A DNA stretch of 64,000 bases from Burkholderiales bacterium (GTDB lineage Bacteria > Pseudomonadota > Gammaproteobacteria > Burkholderiales > Burkholderiaceae_C): the NCBI GenBank assembly GCA_016702555.1, contig JADJDV010000006.1, positions 558,001 to 622,000 on the forward strand, written 5' to 3'. The notes beneath the pieces were generated by a model. It was not told where the DNA came from and searched no databases. It saw nothing but the letters and a program-made list of their open reading frames with translations. The position numbers were made by a program, and so were the translations under genes. Position 1 is the stretch's first letter, and each line of letters opens with the position of its first letter. Positions 48,631 to 58,226 of this stretch are shown here, piece by piece.

Positions 48631-50202
48631 CTATTTGTATACACCCCGCGCGCGCTGCAGGGCCTGCGCCAGCAGCCGGTCGTGGCCGTACAGGTCGGGC
48701 ACGAAGTGCATGCGGCCGTCGTCCGCGGCGATGGCGGTGCGGTAGGTGATCAGCACCGGCACCGGCTCGGGCAGGCGCGCAACGATGGGGCGCGGCCGAC
48801 CCATCGACTCGCGCACGCGCGCCTCGGTCCAGCGCGCATCCTCGTGCAGCACCCACAGCGCCAGCGCCACCGGCTCCTCGATGCGGATGCAGCCGTGGCT
48901 GAAATCGCGTCGCGCGCGCTCGAACAGGCCGGGCGCCGGCGTGTGGTGCAGGTAGATGTTCTGGTTGTTGGGCAGCATGAACTTGATGTCGCCCAGTGCG
49001 TTTCGCGGCCCTGGCCGCTGGCGCAGGCGCATCTGCCCGGCCAGCACGGCGTCCAGGTTGGCCGCGGTGACGGCGGTCGAGACGCCGCCCGCGCCGACGA
49101 ACTCCATGCCTTGCGCCGCCAGGTAGCCGGGGTTGGCGCGCAGCTTCGGCACGGTTTCCTGGCGCGCGATCGAGGCCGGGATGTTCCAGTAGGGGCTGAA
49201 CTCGATCCACAGCATGTCCTCGTCGAACAGCGGCGTGCGGGTGTCCAGGGCCTTGCCGACGATGACGCGCATGGCCAGCGCCTGCCGCACGGCGCCGCCG
49301 TCCTGCTGGTAGGCGCGCAGCATGAACTCGGGCACGTTGACGCTGACGAAGCGCGGCGCCGAGGGCAGCGGGGTGCTGCGCAGGCGCTCCAGCGCCAGCT
49401 CGATCTGGCGCACGCGCGCCGCCGGCGGCACGGCCAGCGCCTCCAGCGTGGCCTGGCCGATGACGCCATCGGCGGCCAGGGCGTGGCGCTGCTGGAAGGA
49501 CTTGACGGCTTCCTGCAAGGCGGCGCCGTAGCTGGCGGCAGACGCCGGATCGGGTGCCGAGGCGTGCGCCGCCGTGCCGGCAAGGGCGGGCGTCACCGGC
49601 AGGTCGCCCAGCGCCGTCAGCCGCTCGGCCAGCGCGGGCAGTCCGGCCCAGCGCTGGCCGGCTTGCAGCTTGCCACCGGGCACGGCGGGCAGCGGCTGCC
49701 GCCAGGCCGCGTGGTCGGCCAGCGTGCGGTAGTGCGCCAGCGCCGTGCGCAGCGCGGCGTACTGCGGCCACGGCGGGGTGGCCGCGCGCAGGGCGTCGGC
49801 CGGCTGGCCGCGCGCCACGGCCTCGCGCAGCAGGGCGGACAGGTCGGGCGCCGGGGCGGTGTCGCTGTCGTAGCGCGCGCCCAATTGGCGCGGATCGACG
49901 CGGCCATGGCGCAGGTCGGCGAGGTAGCGCTGCACCGCCTGGGTGATTTCGGCCTCCAGTGGCGCCGCGGCCTCGGATGCGACGGGGCCGGCCAGCGCCT
50001 GCGCCAGCCGCGCGGCGCCGTAGTCGGCCGGTTGCAGACCATCGCGGTCGGCGTGGGTCAGCCAGGCGACCGCCTCATGCGCGGCCGGGCGGGGCTGACC
50101 GGCGTCGTCCAGCCACAGGGTTTGCGCGCCTGCCCATTGGGCCAGCGCCAGCAATAAGCCGGCGGCCGCGATCCTGCTTACTTCAAGACGTCGCCGAGGC
50201 AC
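48631..50202 (-). CDS. L,D-transpeptidase (YcbB/LdtD-like) with peptidoglycan-binding domain
   Basis: 523-residue periplasmic enzyme making 3-3 crosslinks. With the GTG start at 50202 the N-terminus MPRRRLEVSRIAAAGLLLAL...AGAQ is a clear signal peptide. Then a scaffold region, a peptidoglycan-binding motif (FQQRHALAADGVIGQATLEAL), and a YkuD domain with catalytic C438 in FSHGCIRIEEP. A later TTG at 50154 would truncate the signal. The start lies 25 bases inside the upstream gabD gene, so the two are translationally linked. Functional class is confident; substrate specificity is not. Confidence 0.9.
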   Translation of the reverse strand: MPRRRLEVSRIAAAGLLLALAQWAGAQTLWLDDAGQPRPAAHEAVAWLTHADRDGLQPADYGAARLAQALAGPVASEAAAPLEAEITQAVQRYLADLRHGRVDPRQLGARYDSDTAPAPDLSALLREAVARGQPADALRAATPPWPQYAALRTALAHYRTLADHAAWRQPLPAVPGGKLQAGQRWAGLPALAERLTALGDLPVTPALAGTAAHASAPDPASAASYGAALQEAVKSFQQRHALAADGVIGQATLEALAVPPAARVRQIELALERLRSTPLPSAPRFVSVNVPEFMLRAYQQDGGAVRQALAMRVIVGKALDTRTPLFDEDMLWIEFSPYWNIPASIARQETVPKLRANPGYLAAQGMEFVGAGGVSTAVTAANLDAVLAGQMRLRQRPGPRNALGDIKFMLPNNQNIYLHHTPAPGLFERARRDFSHGCIRIEEPVALALWVLHEDARWTEARVRESMGRPRPIVARLPEPVPVLITYRTAIAADDGRMHFVPDLYGHDRLLAQALQRARGVYK

Positions 50203-51650
50203 AGGTACTTCATTTCCAGGTACTCGTCGATGCCGTGGCGCGAGCCCTCGCGGCCCAGGCCCGACTGCTTGACGCCGCCGAACGGCGCCTGCTCGACCGA
50301 GATGATGCCGGTGTTGATGCCGACGATGCCGTATTCCAGCGCCTCGGCCACGCGCGTCACGCGGCCGACGTCGCGCGCGTAGAAGTAGCTGGCCAGGCCA
50401 AAGATGGTGGCGTTGGCGGCGTCGATGGCTTCTTGCTCCGTCTTGAAGCGGAACACCGGCGCCAGCGGACCAAAGGTTTCCTCGGTCGCGCACAGCATGT
50501 TGGAGCTGGCCTCGGCCACCACCGTCGGCTGAAAGAACTGACCCTTCAGCTTCGCGCCACCGGTCAGCACCTTGCCGCCTTTCTTGACCGCGTCGGCCAC
50601 GTGCTTGGCCACCTTCTTCACGGCGGCGTCTTCGATCAGCGGGCCGATCTCCACGCCCGTCTCGAAGCCGCTGCCGACCTTCATGGTGGCCACGCGCGCC
50701 GCCAGCTTCCTGACGAATTTGTCGTAGATGCCGTCCTGCGCGTAGAGGCGGTTGGCGCAGACGCAGGTCTGGCCGGCGTTGCGGTACTTGCTGGCGATGG
50801 CGCCCTCGACCGCGCTGTCGATGTCGGCGTCGTCGAAGACGATGAAGGGCGCGTTGCCGCCCAGCTCCAGGCTGAGCTTCTTGATGGTCGGCGCGCACTG
50901 CGCCATCAGGATGCGGCCCACCTCGGTCGAGCCGGTGAAGGACAGGTGGCGCACCGTGTCGCTCTCGCACAGCACCTTGCCGTAGGCGGCGCTGTCGGTG
51001 CCGGTGATCACGTTCAGCACGCCGGCCGGAATGCCGGCGCGCTGCGCCAGCTCGGCCGCGGCCAGGGCGGTCAGCGGCGTCAGCTCGGCCGGCTTGATGA
51101 TCACGCTGCAGCCGGCCGCCAGCGCGGGCGCCACCTTGCGCGTGATCATGGCGAGCGGGAAGTTCCAGGGCGTGATGGCGGCGCAGACGCCGATCGGCTG
51201 GCGCAGCACTGTCAGGCGCTTGTTGGGGTCGGAAGTGGCCAGGGTTTCGCCGCCGACGCGCTTGGCCTCCTCGGCAAACCATTCCACGAAGCTGGCGCCG
51301 TAGGCGACCTCGCCCCTGGCTTCCGCCAGTGGCTTGCCCTGCTCGGCCGTCATCAGCCGGGCCAGGTCGTCCTGGTGGTCCATCAGCAGGGCAAACCACT
51401 TCATCAGCAGCGCGTGGCGCTGCTTGGCGGTGCTCTGGCGCCAGCCGATCCAGGCAGCGTCGGCGGCGCTGATGGCGGCCTTCACGTCCTTGGGCGCCAG
51501 GTCGGCCACATCGGCCAGCTTCTGGCCGGTGGCCGGGTCGATGACGTCAAAGCGCGCCTTGCCCTTGACCCACTTGCCGTTGATCAGGGCATCGGTCTTC
51601 AGCAGGGACGGGTCTTTCAGCAGTGCGAGCGGGTTGGCCTGGGCGTCCAT
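50178..51650 (-). CDS. gabD: NADP-dependent succinate-semialdehyde dehydrogenase
   Basis: 490-residue aldehyde dehydrogenase. Catalytic C296 (GQTCVCANR) and E262 (LELGGNAP) are present, with FTGSTEVGRILM and PWNFPLAMITRKVAPALAAGC typical of the GabD class that oxidises succinate semialdehyde in GABA catabolism. The length fits E. coli GabD (482). No gabT or GABA transporter is adjacent, so the substrate is by family. It overlaps the start of the L,D-transpeptidase gene by 25 bases, which may be read through or coupled. Confidence 0.92.
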   Translation of the reverse strand: MDAQANPLALLKDPSLLKTDALINGKWVKGKARFDVIDPATGQKLADVADLAPKDVKAAISAADAAWIGWRQSTAKQRHALLMKWFALLMDHQDDLARLMTAEQGKPLAEARGEVAYGASFVEWFAEEAKRVGGETLATSDPNKRLTVLRQPIGVCAAITPWNFPLAMITRKVAPALAAGCSVIIKPAELTPLTALAAAELAQRAGIPAGVLNVITGTDSAAYGKVLCESDTVRHLSFTGSTEVGRILMAQCAPTIKKLSLELGGNAPFIVFDDADIDSAVEGAIASKYRNAGQTCVCANRLYAQDGIYDKFVRKLAARVATMKVGSGFETGVEIGPLIEDAAVKKVAKHVADAVKKGGKVLTGGAKLKGQFFQPTVVAEASSNMLCATEETFGPLAPVFRFKTEQEAIDAANATIFGLASYFYARDVGRVTRVAEALEYGIVGINTGIISVEQAPFGGVKQSGLGREGSRHGIDEYLEMKYLCLGDVLK

Positions 51651-51698
51651 GGTGGGGTCTCCTCAAGGGTTTGAAATCATTGTAGGCAGCGCCCATGG

Positions 51699-53156
51699 CT
51701 ACAACAGCGGTGAGGCCAGCCGCGCCACGGCCTCGAACAAGCGCTGGTGCGGCGGCGATCGGCGCTGGGTGGGCACCAGTCGGCAGTGCGAGAGGTCGGC
51801 CTCGAACATCTGCCCCAGCTGTTCATTGAAATCGCGGTCCAGCACCACCGCCGCCACCTCGAAGTTGAGCCGGAAGCTGCGGTTGTCGAAGTTGGCGCTG
51901 CCGACCATGCCGTAGTGCCGGTCGACCAGCAGGGTCTTGGCGTGGAACATGCGGCCGTGGTATTCGAACACCAGCACGCCGGCGTCCTGCAACTCCTGGT
52001 AGTACGAGCGCGCGGCGGCGCTGACGATGCGCGAGTCGCTGCGCTCGGGCACCATCAGCTTGACCTGCACGCCGCGGTAGGCGGCGTTGGTGAGGGCGGT
52101 CAGCGCCGCCTCGGTGGGCACGAAGTAGGGTGTGGCCAGCCAGATGCGCTGGCGCGCCATGCCGATGGCATCGATCATGGTGCGGTGGATGGCCTCGGTG
52201 TCGGAGTCGGGGCCGGAGCTGACGATCTGCACCGGCAGCGGGCCGGGCGCCTGCTCGGGCAGCAGCTCCTCCTCGCGCGCCGGCGGGTCGCCTTCGGCGT
52301 AATGCCAGTCCTTCAGGAACACGTACTGCAGCCAGCGCACGGCGCCGCCGCGGATCAGCAGATGGGTGTCGCGGTAGGCGTGGTCGGGGCGCACCTGCTC
52401 GTTCTCGTCGTCGGTCACGTTGATGCCGCCGACGAAGCCGGTGTGGCCGTCGATGACGACGATCTTGCGGTGCGTGCGCAGGTTGACCAGCGGGCGCAGG
52501 CGATCGAGCCGGGTCGGGTGGAACACGGCGAACTCGCCGCCGGCGTCGGCGAAGTCGTGCAGCAACTGGCGGTGCCGGCGCGACAGCAGCGCGGGCGAGC
52601 CGATGGCATCGACCAGTAGGCGCACTTGCACGCCGCGCCGCGCGCTGGCGATGAGCGCGTGCAGCAGCCGGGTGCCGGTCTGGTCGGGCTCGAAGATGTA
52701 GTACTCGAGGTGCACGTGGTCGCGCGCGGCCTCGATCTCGGCCAGCAGCGCGTCGAGCGTGGCGCCGCCGCTGGGCAGCAGGGTGACGCTGTGCGCGCTC
52801 GACATGGCGATGCCGCTGGCCGACTGGATCAGGCGCGCGTGCAGGCGCACCCAGGGCGGCACGTCGGGCTGGCCGGCGCGCAGGGCGTTGACGTCCTCGC
52901 GCGACAGCAGCGCGGCGCGCTGGTGCCAGCGCCTGAGCCGCTGGCGCTTGATGCGCTGCGGGCCGAAATAGGCGTAGATCAGCAGGCCCAGCACCGGCAG
53001 CAGGTTCAGCACCATGATCCAGGCCAGCGTGGACACCGGCGACTTGCGCTGCAGCACGATCCAGGTCGTCAGCACGACGCTGGACACCGTCCACACCCAG
53101 CCGAGCCAGAAGGTCCAGTTGCGGCCGGCGATCAGCAGCTGCGGCAGCTCGTCCAT
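51699..53156 (-). CDS. cls: Cardiolipin synthase, ClsA type
   Basis: 485-residue membrane phospholipase D-superfamily enzyme condensing two phosphatidylglycerols. Two N-terminal membrane helices (about 15-35 and 43-62) precede two HKD motifs, H229 (HRKIVVIDGHTG) and H405 (HAKTLLVDRHYG), each followed by a Gly/Ser-rich block (GSANFDNRSF). This layout is the ClsA pattern. It lies 48 bp upstream of gabD and 25 bp downstream of the Spx/ArsC gene. Confidence 0.95.
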   Translation of the reverse strand: MDELPQLLIAGRNWTFWLGWVWTVSSVVLTTWIVLQRKSPVSTLAWIMVLNLLPVLGLLIYAYFGPQRIKRQRLRRWHQRAALLSREDVNALRAGQPDVPPWVRLHARLIQSASGIAMSSAHSVTLLPSGGATLDALLAEIEAARDHVHLEYYIFEPDQTGTRLLHALIASARRGVQVRLLVDAIGSPALLSRRHRQLLHDFADAGGEFAVFHPTRLDRLRPLVNLRTHRKIVVIDGHTGFVGGINVTDDENEQVRPDHAYRDTHLLIRGGAVRWLQYVFLKDWHYAEGDPPAREEELLPEQAPGPLPVQIVSSGPDSDTEAIHRTMIDAIGMARQRIWLATPYFVPTEAALTALTNAAYRGVQVKLMVPERSDSRIVSAAARSYYQELQDAGVLVFEYHGRMFHAKTLLVDRHYGMVGSANFDNRSFRLNFEVAAVVLDRDFNEQLGQMFEADLSHCRLVPTQRRSPPHQRLFEAVARLASPLL

Positions 53157-53181
53157 GCGGGTGAAGGCGAGGGTGGCGCGC

Positions 53182-53541
53182 TTATCCCAGGCGCTCGGCC
53201 CAGTCCTCGGGGGCGAAGCCGACGGTGATGGCGCCGTCGGGCCATTCGACCACCGGGCGCTTGATGGCGCTGGCTTCGCGCTGCAGCAGCGCGGCGGCGC
53301 TGGCGGCGTCGGTCACGCCGGCCTGCGTGGCGGCATCGAGCTTGCGCCAGGTCGTGCCCTGCCGGTTCAGCACCGTCTGCCAGCCGGCGGCGGCGATCCA
53401 GCGATGCAGGTGGTCGGCCGGCACGCCCTGCTTCCTGAAGTCGTGGAAGACCACGTCCGCGCCCTGCGCCGCCAGCCAGGCGCGTGCCTTCTTCACGGTG
53501 TCGCAGTTGGGGATGCCATACAGCCTGAGGAGCGCCGTCAT
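53182..53541 (-). CDS. ArsC/Spx family protein (arsenate-reductase-like, YffB type)
   Basis: 119-residue thioredoxin-fold protein. The only redox Cys is C13 in LRLYGIPNCDTVKKARAWL, the Spx/YffB pattern; HDFRKQGVP and IKRPVVEW are conserved. Members can act in glutathione-dependent reduction, but most have no proven arsenate reductase activity. The start at MTALLRLYG (53541) is chosen; the frame remains open upstream to 53670 but that segment is not conserved-looking. It precedes cls on the same strand. Confidence 0.88.
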   Translation of the reverse strand: MTALLRLYGIPNCDTVKKARAWLAAQGADVVFHDFRKQGVPADHLHRWIAAAGWQTVLNRQGTTWRKLDAATQAGVTDAASAAALLQREASAIKRPVVEWPDGAITVGFAPEDWAERLG

Positions 53542-53672
53542 GCCGCTGATCATGCCATGGGCTTTCGGGTCGTCGGTCACAATCCATGATCCCAGAAACG
53601 ACAGTTGACTGCTTTCGCCTTTCAGCAGAGCCGCATGGATATTGACTCTTACGCCTTCGACAACGTTCACTT

Positions 53673-53755
53673 ATCGGGTGAGCGCGCTACGCGCCCGATC
53701 GCACCGCGCTGGCTGCGCCATGCGGCGTTGCTCGTCCTAGCAGGCACCAGCCTGC
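53673..53755. other. Hairpin-rich non-coding leader upstream of folC
   Basis: The 291-bp gap between the ArsC/Spx gene and folC holds two clean hairpins. One is ATCGG...GCGCG-CTA-CGCGC...CCGAT (53673-53699, with a 4-base bulge); the other is GCAGGC-ACCA-GCCTGC (53740-53755). No convincing ORF exists: the 72-residue frame at 53605-53823 has a composition unlike nearby proteins. It may be a structured leader, a small RNA, or a dispersed repeat. Only the sequence evidence is firm. Confidence 0.35.
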
Positions 53756-53832
53756 GTTGTCCTCGCGCCTTGCCTGGCACACCCATCACGGCACGCTCGG
53801 GCGCGTTCAACTGGCGTTTCTAGGATCCCGTA

Positions 53833-55134
53833 ATGAAAACGCTTGACGACTGGCTCGCGCACTGCGAGCGCCTGCACCCGAACGCCATCGACATGGGCCT
53901 GGAGCGCGTGCGCGCGGTGGCCGAACGCATGGCGCTTGCATTCGACTGCCCCGTGTTCAGCGTGGCCGGCACCAACGGCAAGGGCTCGACCTGCGCCATG
54001 CTGGAGGCCATCCTGCAGGAGGCGGGTTTTCGCACCGGCGTCTACACCTCGCCGCACCTGGTGCACTTCGAAGAGCGCTGCCGCGTGCGCGGCGCCCCGG
54101 TGACGGCGGCCGATCTGCTGCCGGGCTTCGAGGCGGTGGAGGCGGCGCGCGCCGGGGCGACGCTGACCTACTTCGAGTTCACCACGCTGGCGATCCTGCA
54201 CACGCTGGCGCGCGCCGGGCTCGACGCGGTGATCCTGGAGGTCGGCCTGGGCGGGCGGCTGGACGCGGTCAACCTCATCGACGCCGACTGCGCCATCATC
54301 ACCAGCATCGACGTCGACCATGCCGAACTGCTGGGCGACACGCGCGAGGCGATCGGGCGCGAGAAGGCCGGCATCCTGCGCGCCGGGCGCCCGGCCATCG
54401 TCAGCGACCCGGTGCCGCCGCACAGCGTGACTGAGCACGCCGAGGCGATCGGCGCCGACCTCTGGCTGCTGGGGCGCGACTACAACTACGCCGGCGAGCC
54501 GCAGCAATGGGCCTGGGCCGGGCGCGGGCGGCGCTACAGCGGGCTGGCCTACCCGGCGCTGCGCGGCGCCAACCAGCTGATCAACGCGGCCGGCGCGCTG
54601 GCGGCGCTGGAAGCCATGCGCCAGCGTCTGCCGGTGACGGCGCAGGCGGTGCGCAACGGTTTCGCCCTGATCGAGCTGCCGGGGCGCTTTCAGGTGGCGC
54701 CGGGCCGGCCCTCGCTGGTGCTGGACGTGGCGCACAACCCGCATTCGGTGGCGGCGCTGGCGCACAACCTGGAGATCATGGGCCGCTACCCGACCACGCA
54801 CGCGGTGTTCGGCGCCATGGCCGACAAGGATCTGGCGGCGCTGCTGGCGCGCATGGACCCGCTGGTCGACATCTGGTATTTCACCGACCTGCCAACGCCG
54901 CGCGCGGCCAGCGGCGCAGCGCTGCAGGCGGTCTGGAAGGGGTTGACGCAGCACCCCGGCGCGGCCGCGGCGCTGTTCGCCACGCCCGCCGACGCCCTGC
55001 GCGAGGCGGCGGCCAACGCGGGGCCCGCGGATAGAATCGTCGTCTTCGGATCGTTCTACACCGTCGGCGGCGTGCTCGAGCAGGGCGTTCCGCGATTGCA
55101 AGCCGGCCAGCCCAGCCTCGGGGCGCGCGGCTGA
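53833..55134 (+). CDS. folC: Bifunctional folylpolyglutamate synthase / dihydrofolate synthase
   Basis: 433-residue FolC adds glutamate to dihydropteroate and to folates. The P-loop is SVAGTNGKGSTCAML (core 45-52), TSPHLVHFEERCRV is the second signature, EVGLGGRLDAVN lies mid-protein, and DVAHNPHS ligates ATP/Mg in the C-terminal domain. Length fits (E. coli 422). AGGATCCCGTA precedes the ATG. It heads folC-SPOR-cvpA-purF-metZ-gltX. Confidence 0.97.
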   Translation: MKTLDDWLAHCERLHPNAIDMGLERVRAVAERMALAFDCPVFSVAGTNGKGSTCAMLEAILQEAGFRTGVYTSPHLVHFEERCRVRGAPVTAADLLPGFEAVEAARAGATLTYFEFTTLAILHTLARAGLDAVILEVGLGGRLDAVNLIDADCAIITSIDVDHAELLGDTREAIGREKAGILRAGRPAIVSDPVPPHSVTEHAEAIGADLWLLGRDYNYAGEPQQWAWAGRGRRYSGLAYPALRGANQLINAAGALAALEAMRQRLPVTAQAVRNGFALIELPGRFQVAPGRPSLVLDVAHNPHSVAALAHNLEIMGRYPTTHAVFGAMADKDLAALLARMDPLVDIWYFTDLPTPRAASGAALQAVWKGLTQHPGAAAALFATPADALREAAANAGPADRIVVFGSFYTVGGVLEQGVPRLQAGQPSLGARG

Positions 55135-55146
55135 CCTCAGGAATTC

Positions 55147-56120
55147 ATGGCTTTTTTCAAGTTCCGCCAGCGCGGCCAGCCGCAACCCGAGCCGCGTCGC
55201 CGTGGCGACGCCCGCGCCGCCGAACCCCAGGAAACCATTGACAGCATGCGCCGCCGCGCGCGCCACCGCCTGGTGGGCGCCGCCGTGCTGGTGCTGGTGG
55301 CGGTGATCGGTTTCCGCTGCTGTTCGACACCCAGCCGCGCCCGGTGGTGGTGGACGCGCCGATCACCATCCCCGACAAGGACAAGCTGCCGCCGCTGCGC
55401 GCCCCCGCCGCCGACAGCGTGCCAGCGCGCGCCAGCCTGGACGACAGGGAAGAGGTGCTGAGCCCGGCGCCCAAGAATCCTGTCGTCGCTCAGGCCAGCA
55501 CGCCGCCGGTGGCCGCCAAGCCCGCTGCGCCAGCGCCTGAAACGCGGCCCGCCGTGGTCGAGCCGCCGGCGCGGCCCGCCGCCAAGCCGGACACCCGCAC
55601 CGACGACGCGCGCGCCGCCGAAGAGGCCGCGCGCGAAGCCGCGCGTGTCAAGCGCGAGCAGGAGGCCGAAGCCCGCGCCAAGCGCGCGCAGGAAACACAG
55701 GCGAAGCGCGATCAGGACACGCAAGCCAGGCGTGAGCAAGAAGCCCAGGCCAGGCGCGAACAGGAAGTGCGTGCCAAGCGCGAGGCCGAGGAAACCGCCA
55801 AGCGCCAGGAAGCCGCGCGCGCCCGCGCCCTGCTGGAAGGCCGCGGCACGGCCGGCGCCGACGCGGCGGCGGCCAAGGTGGCCAGCGACAGCGGCCGCTT
55901 CATCATCCAGGTCGGCGCCTTCGCCGACGCCGACAAGGCGCGCGAAGTGCGCCAGCAGGCCGAGCGCGCCGGCGTCAAGACCTATGTGCAGGTGGTCGAT
56001 ACCGCGCAGGGCAAGCGCACCCGGGTGCGCGTGGGGCCCTACGCCAGCCGCGCCGAGGCCGAGAAGGCGGCGGCGGCGCTGAAGAAGGCTGGCCTGTCGG
56101 GCGCGATCCTGTCGCTGTAA
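55147..56120 (+). CDS. SPOR domain-containing protein (frameshifted as read)
   Basis: Reads MAFFKFRQRGQPQPEPRRRG with a membrane segment (LVGAAVLVLVAVIGF), then shifts frame near 55314: GGTTTCC-GCTGCTG lacks one C compared with the expected ..GF-PLLFDTQPRPVVVDAPI continuation. Restoring it gives a 324-residue DedD-like protein: N-terminal anchor, Pro/Ala linker, an Arg/Glu/Ala/Gln-rich coiled coil (about 150-225) and a C-terminal SPOR domain (FIIQVGAFADADKAREVRQ, final 75 residues) that binds septal peptidoglycan. The shift is probably a sequencing error; two others lie nearby. Confidence 0.85.
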
Positions 56121-56123
56121 ACC

Positions 56124-56612
56124 GTGTCGGCGATCGACTGGATCTGCCTGGGCGTATTGCTGGCCTCGCTGCTGCTGGGCGCCTGGCGCGGCCTGATCTA
56201 CGAGGTGCTGGCGATTGCCGGCTGGGTGGCCGCCTTTCTGGTGGCGCGCTGGGCGGCGCAGCCGGTCGGCCTGTGGCTGCCGATGGGCGAGTCGCCCGAA
56301 TCGCTGCGCTTTGCCGCGGGTTTCGTGCTGGTGTTCATCGCCACCGCCTTTCTGTGCGGCATGCTGGCTTCGCTGGCGCGCCGCGCCAGCCGCAGGCTGG
56401 GCCTACGCGCGGTCGACCGCGTGTTCGGCGCCGCCTTCGGCACGCTGCGCGGCGTGCTGCTGCTGCTGCTGGCCACGGCGCTGGTGCGCGCCACGCCGAT
56501 GCACCAGGAGGCCTGGTGGCGCGACTCGCTCAGCGCGCGCTGGCTGGAGCCGGCCCTGGCCCAGTTGCAACCTTTGCTGCCGGACGCGGTGGGCAAGTAC
56601 CTTTCGGCCTGA
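56124..56612 (+). CDS. cvpA: CvpA family membrane protein
   Basis: 162-residue integral membrane protein with about four helices. The starting GTG gives MSAIDWICLGVLLASLLLGAWRGLIYEVLA, the CvpA N-terminal signature; GLRAVDRVFGAAFGTLRGVLLLLL follows. Required for colicin V production in E. coli and commonly upstream of purF, as here. It lies 3 bp behind the SPOR gene and 37 bp before purF. Function is not well established. Confidence 0.92.
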   Translation: MSAIDWICLGVLLASLLLGAWRGLIYEVLAIAGWVAAFLVARWAAQPVGLWLPMGESPESLRFAAGFVLVFIATAFLCGMLASLARRASRRLGLRAVDRVFGAAFGTLRGVLLLLLATALVRATPMHQEAWWRDSLSARWLEPALAQLQPLLPDAVGKYLSA

Positions 56613-56649
56613 CAATCAGGGATTCGTTTTTGCTTTAGGACTGGCACCC

Positions 56650-58151
56650 ATGTGCGGCATCGTCGGCGTTGTCAGCAACGCACCCGTCAACCAGCTGCTC
56701 TACGACGCGCTGTTGCTGCTGCAGCACCGCGCCAGGATGCGGCCGGCATCGTGACGCAACAGGAGCGGCGCTTTTTCATGCACAAGGCCAAGGGCATGGT
56801 GCGCGACGTGTTCCGTACCCGCAACATGCGGGCGCTGCCGGGCAACAGCGGACTGGGGCAGGTGCGCTACCCCACGGCCGGCAACGCCGATGCCGAGGAA
56901 GAGGCGCAGCCCTTCTACGTCAACGCGCCCTTCGGCGTGGTGCTGGTGCACAACGGCAACCTGACCAACGCCGATGCGCTGCGCGCCGAGCTGTACTCCA
57001 CCGACCACCGCCACATCAACACCGGCAGCGATTCCGAAGTGCTGCTGAACGTGCTGGCGCACGAGCTGGAGCAGGCCACGCGCGGCGCCGCGCTGGGGCC
57101 GGAGCAGGTGTTTGCGGCCGTGGCCGGCGTGCACCGGCGCGTGCGCGGCTCGTATGCGGTGATCGCCCACATCGCCGGGCGCGGCATGCTGGCGTTTCGT
57201 GATCCGTTCGGCATCCGGCCGCTGTGCTTCGGCCACGGCGCCGATGGCGCGCTGATGGCGGCCAGCGAGTCGGTGGCGCTGGAGGGCACCGGCCACGTGC
57301 CCGAGCGCGACCTGGCGCCGGGCGAGGCGCTGTTCGTCACGCTCGATGGCGCCGTGCACGCGCGCCAGTGCGCCGGGCGCGTGCAGTTGTCGCCCTGCAT
57401 CTTCGAGTACGTGTACCTGGCGCGGCCCGACTCGGTGCTGGACGGCATCTCGGTCTACCAGGCGCGCCTGAACCTGGGTCAGACACTGGCCAAGCGCGTG
57501 GTCTCCACCGTGCCGCCGGATCAGATCGACGTGGTGATCCCGATCCCCGAGTCCAGCCGCCCCAGCGCCAGCGAACTGGCACGCCTGATCGGCAAGCCCT
57601 ACCGCGAGGGCTTCGTGAAGAACCGCTATGTGGGCCGCACCTTCATCATGCCCGGGCAGTCGGTGCGCAAGAAGTCGGTGCGCCAGAAGCTCAACGCCAT
57701 CGCCAGCGAGTTCGCCGACCGCAACGTGCTGCTGGTGGACGACTCGATCGTGCGCGGCACGACCTCGCGCGAGATCGTGCAGATGGCGCGCGAAGCCGGC
57801 GCCCGCAAGGTCTACATGGCCAGCGCCGCGCCGCCGGTGCGCTTTCCCAACGTCTACGGCATCGACATGCCGACCAAGAGCGAACTGGTGGCGCACGGCC
57901 GCAGCGTCGAGGAAGTGCGCCAGATCATTGGCGCCGACGCGCTGATCTATCAGGACGTGGACGCCATGAAGCGCGCCGTGGGCGAACTGAACCCCGCGGT
58001 GCAGGGCTTCGACGCCTCGTGCTTCGACGGTGTCTACGTCACCGGCGACATCAGCGAGGGTGACATCGTGCGCCTGCACCAACAGCGCCCTGCCATGAGC
58101 GAAGACCGCGCCGACAGCATGCCGCTGGGCCTGTCCAATGTAGGTGGCTGA
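56650..58151 (+). CDS. purF: Amidophosphoribosyltransferase (frameshifted as read)
   Basis: First committed enzyme of purine synthesis (PRPP + Gln to phosphoribosylamine). It begins at MCGIVGVVSNAPVNQLLYDA, with catalytic Cys2, and reads correctly to LLLLQHR; there CGCGCCAGG (56728-56736) lacks one G of the expected RGQDAAGIV coding sequence and the frame shifts. The second frame continues AAGIVTQQERRFFMHKAKG to the PRPP motif VLLVDDSIVRGTTS and the stop at 58151. Corrected length is 500 residues (E. coli 505). Such a housekeeping gene is unlikely to be truly broken; a homopolymer error is likely. Confidence 0.93.
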
Positions 58152-58226
58152 CGCCGGCGCCCACGCCAGATTCATCCGACCAGATTTCATCCGACATCGG
58201 CGCCCCCGCGCGGGGCGCAGCAGAAC

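Noticed and set aside
53605..53823. A 72-residue ORF upstream of folC
   Set aside because: No start site support, no recognisable features, and the region contains hairpins; treated as non-coding leader.
55344..56120. A separate small SPOR gene starting at 55344
   Set aside because: The upstream in-frame N-terminus with its membrane anchor is present and becomes continuous if one C is restored at 55314, so it is one gene.
58158..58226. TTCATCCGA direct repeat and GC hairpin before metZ as a methionine riboswitch
   Set aside because: The repeat is short and the hairpin lacks SAM/SAH riboswitch features; probably a weak purF terminator or chance.
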